From Pedobacter soli (GTDB taxonomy: Bacteria > Bacteroidota > Bacteroidia > Sphingobacteriales > Sphingobacteriaceae), in contig NZ_FMZH01000012.1 in the NCBI RefSeq assembly GCF_900101435.1, forward strand, positions 62,001 to 126,000: a DNA stretch of 64,000 nucleotides. The letters run 5' to 3'. Below, piece by piece: positions 9,908 through 16,646 of this stretch. The stretch's first letter is position 1; every line of letters begins with the position of its first letter. The notes beneath the pieces were generated by a model. The model had not been told where the DNA came from and made no database searches. It was given only the letters and a program-made list of their open reading frames with translations. The translations under genes were made by a program, and so were the position numbers.

Positions 9908-9983
9908 CGTCATGCTGATCTGATAGCTATCGGATTTATTTCAGCATCTCTCAAGAAGACCCTGAACCAAGTTCAGGGTGACG
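9908..9983. repeat. Two adjacent palindromic repeat units in an operon gap
   Basis: Unit one (9908-9950) starts CGTCATGCTGA, holds the near-palindrome CTGATAGCTATCGG and ends TTTCAGCATCTC. Unit two (9958-9983) is the hairpin ACCCTGAAC-CAA-GTTCAGGGT followed by GACG. Closely related units occur at 12426-12456, 12614-12656 and, for the core alone, 55117-55132. The pair fills the gap between the second methyltransferase and the flavoprotein gene. Confidence 0.8.
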
Positions 9984-9990
9984 TATCGAG

Positions 9991-11019
9991 CTACACCTTG
10001 CTAAATAAATAATGGCATACCATCCATTCGTTTCCTTTGTTGTAATTAAAAAGCTCGGCGCAGGCCAGGTAAAATAAACGCCAGTACACCCACCATTTTA
10101 CTGCCTGATCTTTGCCATAAGTTTCTTCGAAGATGGGCATAATCTCTTTTTTATGCTTATCCATATTGCTTAGCCAGGCTTCTGATGTTTTAGCATAGTT
10201 TGTTCCGTTTACTACCCAATGTTTATCGATTTTTAAATCGTCGTTAAAGTAAAAAAACAGGTGATTGGAAGGCATAATGCCACCGGTAAAAAAGTATTTG
10301 CTCATCCAATCGGTTTCATCAACTACCTCAAATTTATAAGCGAGTGTTTTGTGTGTAAATATGTGCACAAACAGTTTCCCTTCGGGTTTGAGAAAAGAAG
10401 CCACTTTATTGAGCAGGAGTTTATAGTTGCGCATGTGCTCGAACATTTCAACCGAAACTATGCGATCAAATGTATCGGCAATGGTAAAGGTATTCATATC
10501 GGCGGTTAACACGGTAAGGTTATCAATGCCCCGTTGTTTAGCTGTTTCATCAATAAAAACCTTCTGTGTAGCCGAATTCGAAACCACCGTAAAGGTACTC
10601 TGAGGAAATTTTGCGGCCATATAAAGCGAAAGCGAGCCCCAGCCGCAACCCAGTTCGAGCACATTTTGCCCATTTTGCAAATCAGCTCTTTTACAGGTTA
10701 AGGCCAGCATATCATCTTCTGATGTATCAATATCTTTTACCCCAGCTTTCCAATAACCACTGCTGTATTTGAGGTTTTTACCCAAGCAATATTGAAAAAA
10801 AGCGGTAGGTAATTCGTAGTGCTGCTCATTGGCATCGGCGGTATTTACGGCAATAGGCGATTGCTTTAATTCGGCAATCAAATCCATAAATTTTTCCTGC
10901 TGCAATTCTTCATTGTTTAGCGTTTCGTCGTCTAAACGCTGCTTGCATAACTTTCTGATCCCGATCCTCAATGCCGCATCCGGAAGTTTATTATTTTCTA
11001 AAAGTTTATCGTACCACAT
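9991..11019 (-). CDS. Cyclopropane-fatty-acyl-phospholipid synthase-like SAM methyltransferase (copy 2)
   Basis: The 342-residue protein is a second, shorter member of the CFA-like family, with only distant similarity to copy 1. It has HYELPTAFF (67-75), SAM motif LELGCGWG (121-128), and VSVEMFEH with Glu191. Unlike copy 1 it keeps a His (His219 in LFVHIFTH) close to the position of the bicarbonate ligand of E. coli Cfa, but like copy 1 it has YSSGYW where E. coli has YSCAYW. The start at 11019 fits a 85-bp gap from the DUF1295 gene. Similar proteins are often annotated as class I SAM methyltransferases next to DUF1295 genes. The acceptor is probably a membrane lipid. Confidence 0.88.
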   Translation of the reverse strand: MWYDKLLENNKLPDAALRIGIRKLCKQRLDDETLNNEELQQEKFMDLIAELKQSPIAVNTADANEQHYELPTAFFQYCLGKNLKYSSGYWKAGVKDIDTSEDDMLALTCKRADLQNGQNVLELGCGWGSLSLYMAAKFPQSTFTVVSNSATQKVFIDETAKQRGIDNLTVLTADMNTFTIADTFDRIVSVEMFEHMRNYKLLLNKVASFLKPEGKLFVHIFTHKTLAYKFEVVDETDWMSKYFFTGGIMPSNHLFFYFNDDLKIDKHWVVNGTNYAKTSEAWLSNMDKHKKEIMPIFEETYGKDQAVKWWVYWRLFYLACAELFNYNKGNEWMVCHYLFSKV

Positions 11020-11103
11020 ATGTTGAGGTGTAAAATGGAATTAAAGATGGAAAATGGTTGATTTACGTAGGAAACCTGATAACGGATTTATCAATCATCC
11101 GTT

Positions 11104-11919
11104 TTACTTTGCCCCGCTACTATCCTTTTTGCTCCACGGAAAAAAAGCACTGGTTGTATCCTGATATTTTTTATAAGCTACCGGCTTGCTGCGCAGGTTT
11201 TGTTCTTCGTTATTGGGTACGCCGGTAACCCGGGTTAACAGGTATAAAATAAGGGCGGGACTAATGATCGCCACAATGCCCCATGGCGATGCCAATGCAA
11301 AAACAAAATAGGCGATCCAGGTTAGCCACTCTAAAAAGTAATTGGGATGACGGCTGTAATACCATAATCCGGTATCGCATACTTTACCTTTATTGCCCGG
11401 GTCTTTTTTAAATTCGGCCAGTTGCCTGTCGGCAATCATTTCGCCAAAAAATGCAATTACCCAAATACCTGCGCCAATATATTCTAACCAGGACATGGAT
11501 TGCGAGGTATTGGCTGTGATGATGAAAAAGGGAATTGCCAAAATCACATTAGATATGGCCTGAAACTGAAAAAACACAAAGAAATTGCGCTCGGCCTTAT
11601 CGCCCCATTCTTTACGGAGTTGCTGGTACCTTCCCTCCTCTTCACTTAAATGACCAATAACACGCTGCCAAAGGTGAACGCCCAAACGGAGCTCTGCAAG
11701 TAAAAACATGCCGCAGCTTAAAATTTTTCGCGGTTCAAAGCCTTCCGACAGGAAAAAAGTGATCAGCGTGATTACAGGGAAGTTCAATGCCCAGAATACA
11801 TCTACTACTCCCGCATTTTTGATTTTTTTTGCCCAGAGCCAAACCAGGGACATAATCAGGCAGCACGAAATAAGCGATATAAAGGCAATAAATAATAGAT
11901 GTCCTGTTTGGAACGGCAT
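11104..11919 (-). CDS. DUF1295 family membrane protein (steroid 5-alpha-reductase-like fold)
   Basis: The 271-residue protein has about seven hydrophobic segments and the C-terminal signature GLWYYSRHPNYFLEWLTW, which places it in the DUF1295 group related to steroid 5-alpha-reductases and isoprenylcysteine methyltransferases. Such proteins are inner-membrane enzymes acting with NADPH or SAM on hydrophobic substrates. The context, between two methyltransferase/desaturase-type genes, points to fatty-acyl or phospholipid modification. No specific reaction can be assigned from sequence. Confidence 0.88.
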   Translation of the reverse strand: MPFQTGHLLFIAFISLISCCLIMSLVWLWAKKIKNAGVVDVFWALNFPVITLITFFLSEGFEPRKILSCGMFLLAELRLGVHLWQRVIGHLSEEEGRYQQLRKEWGDKAERNFFVFFQFQAISNVILAIPFFIITANTSQSMSWLEYIGAGIWVIAFFGEMIADRQLAEFKKDPGNKGKVCDTGLWYYSRHPNYFLEWLTWIAYFVFALASPWGIVAIISPALILYLLTRVTGVPNNEEQNLRSKPVAYKKYQDTTSAFFPWSKKDSSGAK

Positions 11920-12001
11920 AAGGTTTAGGATAAAAATTTAATGCTAAATCAGCTTGCTTTAAAAATGAACTACTTTTAAGGCAATCTTTACACCTTAAAC
12001 C

Positions 12002-12337
12002 CTACACCTCACGCCTTAAAAGTAATTCTTTAACACCTTCGCCGGGTTTTAGTTTAAATAAATGTACTAAAACATAAGCCAGGGTAGCTATACTACCTAA
12101 ACATACGAACAAAATGGTTATAGAGATTTTAAGAATAATGCTTTTTTCTTTGTAGAACATCCACAGGGTGATGATGAAGATATTGGCATAAAAATCCCAA
12201 AGTGTGGCGCGCATCCAGGGGATGCTACCCAGGAAATCCCACTGATCAAATAAGTTACTTTCGAGCGAAGTACTGATCACTTTATAGCACATGAAGACCA
12301 GTAGGATAGAGAAAACGATTTTGAGAAAATTAATCAT
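12002..12337 (-). CDS. Small membrane protein, DUF1475-like
   Basis: The 111-residue protein has three predicted membrane segments (about 5-20, 49-63 and 70-92) and a basic C-terminus. Its pattern, with PWMRATLWDFYANIFIITLWMFYKE in the middle, resembles the DUF1475 family as I remember it. That family has no known activity and often lies beside DUF1295 genes. The co-orientation and 82-bp spacing support membership in the lipid cluster. Confidence 0.65.
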   Translation of the reverse strand: MINFLKIVFSILLVFMCYKVISTSLESNLFDQWDFLGSIPWMRATLWDFYANIFIITLWMFYKEKSIILKISITILFVCLGSIATLAYVLVHLFKLKPGEGVKELLLRREV

Positions 12338-12425
12338 GAATGCAGGCTGAATTTAAAACTACTTTGTTTAATATACGTTTAAACCTGCAATAAAGATTTG
12401 GATGTTTAACCTTTAATCCCGATCC

Positions 12426-12456
12426 CGTCACCCTGAATTCATTTCAGGGTCTCTGA
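12426..12456. repeat. Palindromic repeat unit, short form
   Basis: The unit begins CGTCACCCTGAA, has a short spacer and ends TTTCAGGGTCTCTGA. It is the same frame as the unit at 12614-12656 without the central GATAGCTATC-type core. Confidence 0.7.
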
Positions 12457-12479
12457 CTTACCGCGATATCTTTTATTTA

Positions 12480-12599
12480 CCACCTAAGACACCTAAGGGC
12501 ATCTGAGAGGATAAAGAATATAGGCATCTAGTCTTCCGACTTTCGGACCTCCGACTCCGGACTTCTATCCACCACCTCAGACACCTAAGGGCATTTAAG
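12480..12599. repeat. Pair of 28-bp direct repeats
   Basis: Copies at 12480-12507 and 12572-12599 share CAGACACCTAAGGGCAT or its one-base variant, with 25 of 28 positions identical. The 64-bp spacer contains alternating CCGACT and CGGACT words related to those at 51966-51995. Confidence 0.75.
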
Positions 12600-12613
12600 T
12601 TTTAGACTCAATC

Positions 12614-12656
12614 CGTCACCCTGATCCGATGGCTATCGGATTTATTTCAGGGTCTC
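12614..12656. repeat. Palindromic repeat unit with GCTATCGG core
   Basis: It starts CGTCACCCTGA, contains TCCGATGGCTATCGGA and ends TTTCAGGGTCTC. Apart from a few compensated changes it is the same unit as 9908-9950. Confidence 0.8.
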
Positions 12657-12684
12657 TTATTTTTACTTAGTCTTTAAGCTCCAA

Positions 12685-13413
12685 TTAAACCTTCCTGATC
12701 TTAATAATCCGCATCCAGTGCAATACTTTCATAACCGGATACGTTGGATCGAATTCCCACCATTTGGTTGCAAAGTTCGGACTATTGGGTTTTTTATGAT
12801 GGTTGTTTTGGAAAAGTTCGCCCATTAAGAGGAAATCCCATGGCAAAGAGTTTTTACTGTGATCTTCGTTATCGTGGTTCGAATAACCGTATTTATGGCC
12901 ACACCAGTTTACAATTGCCCCATGCAATGGTCCCATTAAAAAGTGGATCGGCAATAAAAGGAACATCCACCAGTGGTTGGCAAAAGCAACATAAAACCAG
13001 ATATAAAATAATCCACAACCTATTCTCCAGAACCATGAATCGCCAATGCGATCAACCAGCGGCCATTCGGGATAATTACCCTGAAAAGCAGGTTCTGGCT
13101 GTATTTTAAAGTGCAGGTAATTCATATACATGTTCTTTGTGGCAATCATCATCCCGAAAACATCCTTGAAGAAATGTGGAGAATGTGGATCTTTCTCGGT
13201 ATCGCTATAGGCATGGTGCATCCGGTGAAGAATGGCATAAGCCCTTGGATTTAAGAATGATGAACCTTGCGAGATTAATAATACCAGATAGAAAAACCGT
13301 TCCCAGAAACGCTCCATTTTAAACATCTTGTGCGATGAGTAGCGGTGCAGGAAAAAGGTTTGGCTAAATAATGATAAAAACCAGTGGCAAAGAAAGAATA
13401 TAAGGATGGTCAT
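12685..13413 (-). CDS. Membrane fatty-acid (acyl-CoA/acyl-lipid) desaturase
   Basis: The 242-residue membrane protein carries the three histidine boxes of the diiron desaturases: HRYSSH (23-28), HRMHH (63-67) and NNHHKK (203-208), plus the usual extra His in WCGHKYGY (173). Four hydrophobic stretches complete the fold. It should introduce a double bond into a membrane acyl chain using O2 and electrons from a ferredoxin or cytochrome b5-type donor. It could make the unsaturated acyl substrate for the downstream CFA-like methyltransferases, giving the cluster a logical order. At 242 residues it is shorter than delta-9 desaturases of about 300, a size seen in Bacteroidota. Confidence 0.9.
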   Translation of the reverse strand: MTILIFFLCHWFLSLFSQTFFLHRYSSHKMFKMERFWERFFYLVLLISQGSSFLNPRAYAILHRMHHAYSDTEKDPHSPHFFKDVFGMMIATKNMYMNYLHFKIQPEPAFQGNYPEWPLVDRIGDSWFWRIGCGLFYIWFYVAFANHWWMFLLLPIHFLMGPLHGAIVNWCGHKYGYSNHDNEDHSKNSLPWDFLLMGELFQNNHHKKPNSPNFATKWWEFDPTYPVMKVLHWMRIIKIRKV

Positions 13414-13499
13414 GTAAGGTGTGTATACTTTATAAACGAAGTTTGAGGGCGTTTAGTTTTCGGGCGGAAAGATAGACAACTGGTAATGTGCGAATAAGT

Positions 13500-13534
13500 A
13501 AGCCGTACCAATCACTAGCAGATGGATACGGCTT
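13500..13534 (-). terminator. Hairpin after the cupin gene
   Basis: AAGCCGTA (13500-13507) pairs with TACGGCTT (13527-13534), 8 bp past the stop of the minus-strand cupin gene. The minus-strand tail is not T-rich, so it may act as a weak terminator or an RNA-stabilizing structure. Confidence 0.45.
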
Positions 13535-13542
13535 AAAAAAAT

Positions 13543-14040
13543 TTATCTTCCGAAATCGTCCTGAACGCGAACGATATCACTTTCATCTGATGGGTTCGCA
13601 GCATCGGTATGTTGCCAGATTTCTGCCACTACACCCCAATCTTCCAAACCGATTAAACGGTGGCGTTCGCCTTGTTGTAATTTAATCTGGTCTTTTGGCC
13701 CGTATTGTTTTACTTCACCTTCTTCATCAGTTTGGCTGGTTTTGATACCAACTGTACCGGTTACCACTTGCCAGATTTCAGCTCTGCGGTGGTGGTATTG
13801 CCACGAAAGACGTGTGTTTGGGGCAACAATTAAAATTTTCGGGCTTAATTTACCACCAATTTTAAGGTCTTCTACATTTAAACCATCAAAATAAGTATCG
13901 GCAAATTGTTGTGCCTGCGCTTCGTCAATTACAAAGAAACCACCCCAAGGACGGGTTTCATCGCGGTTTACTACGTTAAAGCCTTCAATTTTTAAACGTT
14001 GTGCTACACTTTCGAATATTTCTTTTTTATCGTTTGTCAT
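13543..14040 (-). CDS. Cupin-type mannose-6-phosphate isomerase-like protein
   Basis: The 165-residue protein matches the C-terminal cupin domain of type II mannose-6-phosphate isomerases. It has the metal-site region LSWQYHHRRAEIWQVVTG with two adjacent His, and the second cupin motif QGERHRLIG. It lacks the N-terminal nucleotidyltransferase found in the bifunctional enzymes. Stand-alone forms are common in Bacteroidota and often annotated as phosphoheptose or mannose-6-phosphate isomerase. It is probably cytosolic and interconverts fructose-6-P and mannose-6-P, but a non-catalytic role is possible. It is transcribed alone. Confidence 0.75.
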   Translation of the reverse strand: MTNDKKEIFESVAQRLKIEGFNVVNRDETRPWGGFFVIDEAQAQQFADTYFDGLNVEDLKIGGKLSPKILIVAPNTRLSWQYHHRRAEIWQVVTGTVGIKTSQTDEEGEVKQYGPKDQIKLQQGERHRLIGLEDWGVVAEIWQHTDAANPSDESDIVRVQDDFGR

Positions 14041-14119
14041 CGGTAAAATATTTGTTTTCTAATGATTGTCGAGGTTTACCCGCATTAATAAATGGCTAAC
14101 GCGGTTTTTATAATTTGCG

Positions 14120-14127
14120 CAAAAATA
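14120..14127 (-). promoter_or_regulatory. Possible -7 promoter element for the cupin gene
   Basis: The minus strand reads TATTTTTG, matching the Bacteroidota -7 box TAnnTTTG, 80 bp upstream of the start codon. No clean TTTG is found at the expected -33 distance. Confidence 0.4.
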
Positions 14128-14232
14128 AGCCTTATAAATTAAAAAAGGCCTATTGGGCTTTTTATTTTTTAGCCATCACAAAAATCATACACTTCTGCTA
14201 TAATCGAAAGATAGTTTATAAGCATCCGATAA

Positions 14233-14274
14233 AGAAAAAGCCTCATGGAATTAGCTGATAATCCCATGAGGCTT
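14233..14274 (-). terminator. Rho-independent terminator after the PL14-like lipoprotein gene
   Basis: Stem 14238-14248 pairs perfectly with 14264-14274 (AAGCCTCATGG / CCATGAGGCTT) around a 15-nt loop. On the minus strand it is followed by TTTC and more T. It lies 22 bp past the stop codon at 14297. Confidence 0.8.
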
Positions 14275-14296
14275 AAAGTATAAATGATCAGGCCGA

Positions 14297-15169
14297 TTAT
14301 TGAATTTTATTCACCACAAGGTCATCAAAATAAATATAACTGGTTTGACTTGATCCCCACACAGCCACATCTTTTCCACCCCTGAAATTGTGGAAAGAAA
14401 GTCTGTTGATCAAGCGCTGGGCATCGTTGGTGGTCCAGCGGATGGCTTGATCCAATACCGTGGTACCGTTAATGATTACCTGTACCCAACCGTTTTTGGT
14501 CGATCCGGTATTGCTTTTGGCATACAAATGAACGGTATAAGTTTCGCCTTTAACCAGGCTGCCGGTAGCCGGGTAAGATTTGCCAAAAGTATCGCCACAA
14601 GGACCGGCCATATCGCGGTGATAGACATAAGGCTGAAAGAACACACGGCTACCGGTATTGTACCACATCAGGCGCAAACTACCGCCATTACCATCGGTGG
14701 CAATATCGCAACCGGTATTTCCTTCGCCAATGAGAAAGCCAAAACCTACTTTACCACCCCTGCTCCAATCGAACTGACTATGGAAACGTACTTTAAAAGT
14801 GGCTTCGTAGGCCGAACCATCAGAAATATCGGCGCCGGCAATTAGTCCGTTGGAAACTGAATTTGGCGCCAGGGTTGCACGGGCCCAGTTACCCGAAATA
14901 TAGGCCCTGTCTTCGTTCCAGCCGGTTAAGGTTGCACCTCCGAAATCGGCACTGGCCTCGCTGTAAGAATAAGATCCATCAGCGTGGTTAAAACTGGTAT
15001 TGATGTTACTGGGATAAGCTTCGGTTACCGCATTTGATTTTGGGGCTGAATCTGCAGGCGCTTTATTTTCTTCGTTTGATGTGCCTGCATTTTTTTTACA
15101 CCCGAATGTTGCCGAAAGTATAAGCAACAGGCAGCTGATAAAATGTTTTGAAATCATTTTTTGACTCAT
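14297..15169 (-). CDS. Secreted lipoprotein with polysaccharide lyase family 14-like domain
   Basis: The 290-residue protein has a lipoprotein signal peptide with Cys24 (ATFGC). A start four codons later, at 15157, would also give a good signal. A low-complexity linker (to about 55) leads to a beta-jelly-roll domain. Its FKVRFHSQFDWSRGGKVGFGFLIGEG and LSFHNFRGGKDVAVWGSSQTSYIYFDDLVV segments resemble PL14-type alginate/glucuronan lyases and their hypothetical relatives. It would act at the cell surface on a uronic-acid polymer. It follows the LacI regulator and tandem SusCD loci on the same strand, so it may supply the depolymerase for them. The exact family is uncertain. Confidence 0.65.
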   Translation of the reverse strand: MSQKMISKHFISCLLLILSATFGCKKNAGTSNEENKAPADSAPKSNAVTEAYPSNINTSFNHADGSYSYSEASADFGGATLTGWNEDRAYISGNWARATLAPNSVSNGLIAGADISDGSAYEATFKVRFHSQFDWSRGGKVGFGFLIGEGNTGCDIATDGNGGSLRLMWYNTGSRVFFQPYVYHRDMAGPCGDTFGKSYPATGSLVKGETYTVHLYAKSNTGSTKNGWVQVIINGTTVLDQAIRWTTNDAQRLINRLSFHNFRGGKDVAVWGSSQTSYIYFDDLVVNKIQ

Positions 15170-15426
15170 GTTTTTTTAGTTAAGATTTAAATTTGGTTAG
15201 TTTTTTTCCGGATCATAACCTCCTATCCTGGATAGTTTGTTATGGCTTAATGGGTAATTGCTTTCTGTTTTTCGGTTAGTAATTATCTGTTATACTAACT
15301 TAACCATAAAAGTAAACCCAGACAGACGACGTGCGAACCAAAAACATAAAAATGCAATTGATTTACAGTTACAACGATTGAAATTATCACATTCAACCTG
15401 TTTAAAACTAACTAAATTACAACACT

Positions 15427-16449
15427 TTAACTTGCCTCATGCACTTTGAGATTGCAGTTTACTATTACTTTTTTATAGGCATTTACATCTATTTCACCAT
15501 TAATGAGTTTTACCACCAGACTTACGGCCTGCTCGCCAAGCAATTCGGGATTTTCTTCGATAGAGGCAATCGGCGATGAACTGAGGTAAGCAATAATCGG
15601 ATCGTTGCCAAAACCAATACACTCTAAAGATTGATATGCCGGATGATCGACAGATTTTAAAAACCTGAGGGTATCAAAAAGCAGCTTTTCCTTAAAAGCT
15701 ACCAGGGCTGTAGGACTGTTTTCGTAATCGTTAAACAGGTTTTTAATGGCCATTAAATTATTTTCCTCATCAAAATCGGTATAGGCTACATGTGCTGCAT
15801 TGAAAGCAACGTTATTGTCTTTAAGCGCATTAATATACCCGGAAAAACGATCGTGACTAAAATTAACCATTTTGGGTCCGCCCAAATAGGCCACTTTTTT
15901 ATGTCCGCGGTTAATGAGGTATTCTGTAGCCATGTAGCAACCCTGGTGGGTATTGCTCAGCACTTTATGGCAATTGAGGTTAAAACTGGGATTACGGGTG
16001 TAATACACCACAGGAATGCCAATTTTTTCGAACCGATCCAGGTGTGCAAAATCAGCGGTTTGTTTGGAAATAGCCACAATTAAGCCATCCACTCTTGATC
16101 CCAATAATGCAGCAGCTGCCATCACTTCCATTTCGTAATTATCGTGCGATTGGCTAATGATAATGTTATAACCATGCGTAGTAGCCAGCTGCTCCATACC
16201 GTAAATGCTCCGGGTAAAAAAATGATCAGAAAGATTAGGCAAAATAATCCCGATAATCCGCGATTTGCGGTCCCTTAATCTCAACGCAGAAACGTCGGGG
16301 GTGAAATTTAATCTGGCAGCCAGTTCTTTTACCCTTTGCTTTGTACTTTCTTTAATTCGCGGGTAATCTTTTAAAGATTTTGAAACAGTTGATATAGACA
16401 ATTTTAATTCTTTAGCAATCAGTTTTAAGGTAACCGGTTTATTTTCCAT
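15427..16449 (-). CDS. LacI-family transcriptional regulator
   Basis: The 340-residue protein has an N-terminal LacI helix-turn-helix (VTLKLIAKELKLSISTVSKSLKDYPRIKE, residues 6-34), a hinge, and a periplasmic-binding-protein-like sensor domain (60-335). The 340-residue length is standard. It should bind a palindromic operator and release or bind it when a sugar metabolite occupies the sensor. Its position between two complete SusCD pairs and the PL14-like gene makes it the likely local regulator. An inverted repeat ACAAAC-N6-GTTTGT lies 16 bp upstream of its start (16465-16482), which could serve autoregulation. Confidence 0.95.
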   Translation of the reverse strand: MENKPVTLKLIAKELKLSISTVSKSLKDYPRIKESTKQRVKELAARLNFTPDVSALRLRDRKSRIIGIILPNLSDHFFTRSIYGMEQLATTHGYNIIISQSHDNYEMEVMAAAALLGSRVDGLIVAISKQTADFAHLDRFEKIGIPVVYYTRNPSFNLNCHKVLSNTHQGCYMATEYLINRGHKKVAYLGGPKMVNFSHDRFSGYINALKDNNVAFNAAHVAYTDFDEENNLMAIKNLFNDYENSPTALVAFKEKLLFDTLRFLKSVDHPAYQSLECIGFGNDPIIAYLSSSPIASIEENPELLGEQAVSLVVKLINGEIDVNAYKKVIVNCNLKVHEAS

Positions 16450-16464
16450 AGATGGCAGATATTT

Positions 16465-16482
16465 ACAAACCCTTTAGTTTGT
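16465..16482. promoter_or_regulatory. Inverted repeat upstream of the LacI gene, candidate operator
   Basis: ACAAAC at 16465-16470 and GTTTGT at 16477-16482 form a perfect 6-bp dyad with a 6-bp spacer, directly in the leader of the LacI gene. It has no central CG, so a LacI site is not certain. Confidence 0.35.
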
Positions 16483-16579
16483 TATGGGTAAACAATACGT
16501 ATCTGAAAGTAAAAAACGGCCAGAGTGGTGAGCAACCACCCTGACACGTTATTAAACCAACAATTATGAAAAGGTATTT

Positions 16580-16605
16580 ATGCCCCTCTCATTTTTAAGG
16601 GGCAT
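16580..16605 (-). terminator. Hairpin downstream of a SusD gene
   Basis: ATGCCCCT (16580-16587) pairs with AGGGGCAT (16598-16605), 41 bp past the stop of the minus-strand SusD gene. The T-rich flank is stronger on the plus side, but the only gene reading into it is the minus-strand SusD, so it most likely ends that operon. Confidence 0.5.
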
Positions 16606-16646
16606 TTTATTTTTTGAGCGCAATGATTTCAAACTCCAAACATTGT

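Larger units (their letters stand above)
12338..12684. other. Repeat-filled intergenic region
   Basis: This 347-bp gap between the desaturase and the small membrane protein contains no gene. It holds two palindromic units (12426-12456 and 12614-12656), a 28-bp direct repeat (12480-12507 and 12572-12599), and between them a run of CCGACT/CGGACT words. It seems to be an accumulation site for short dispersed repeats. Confidence 0.75.

Noticed and set aside
12426..12656. CRISPR array
   Set aside because: Only a few palindromic and direct repeats with irregular spacing and no cas genes.
12744..13109. 121-codon open frame on the plus strand opposite the desaturase
   Set aside because: It is antisense to a gene with all three histidine boxes and shows no family features of its own.
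14390..14845. 151-codon open frame on the plus strand opposite the PL14-like gene
   Set aside because: Antisense to a signal-peptide-bearing conserved protein; the residue pattern is not protein-like.
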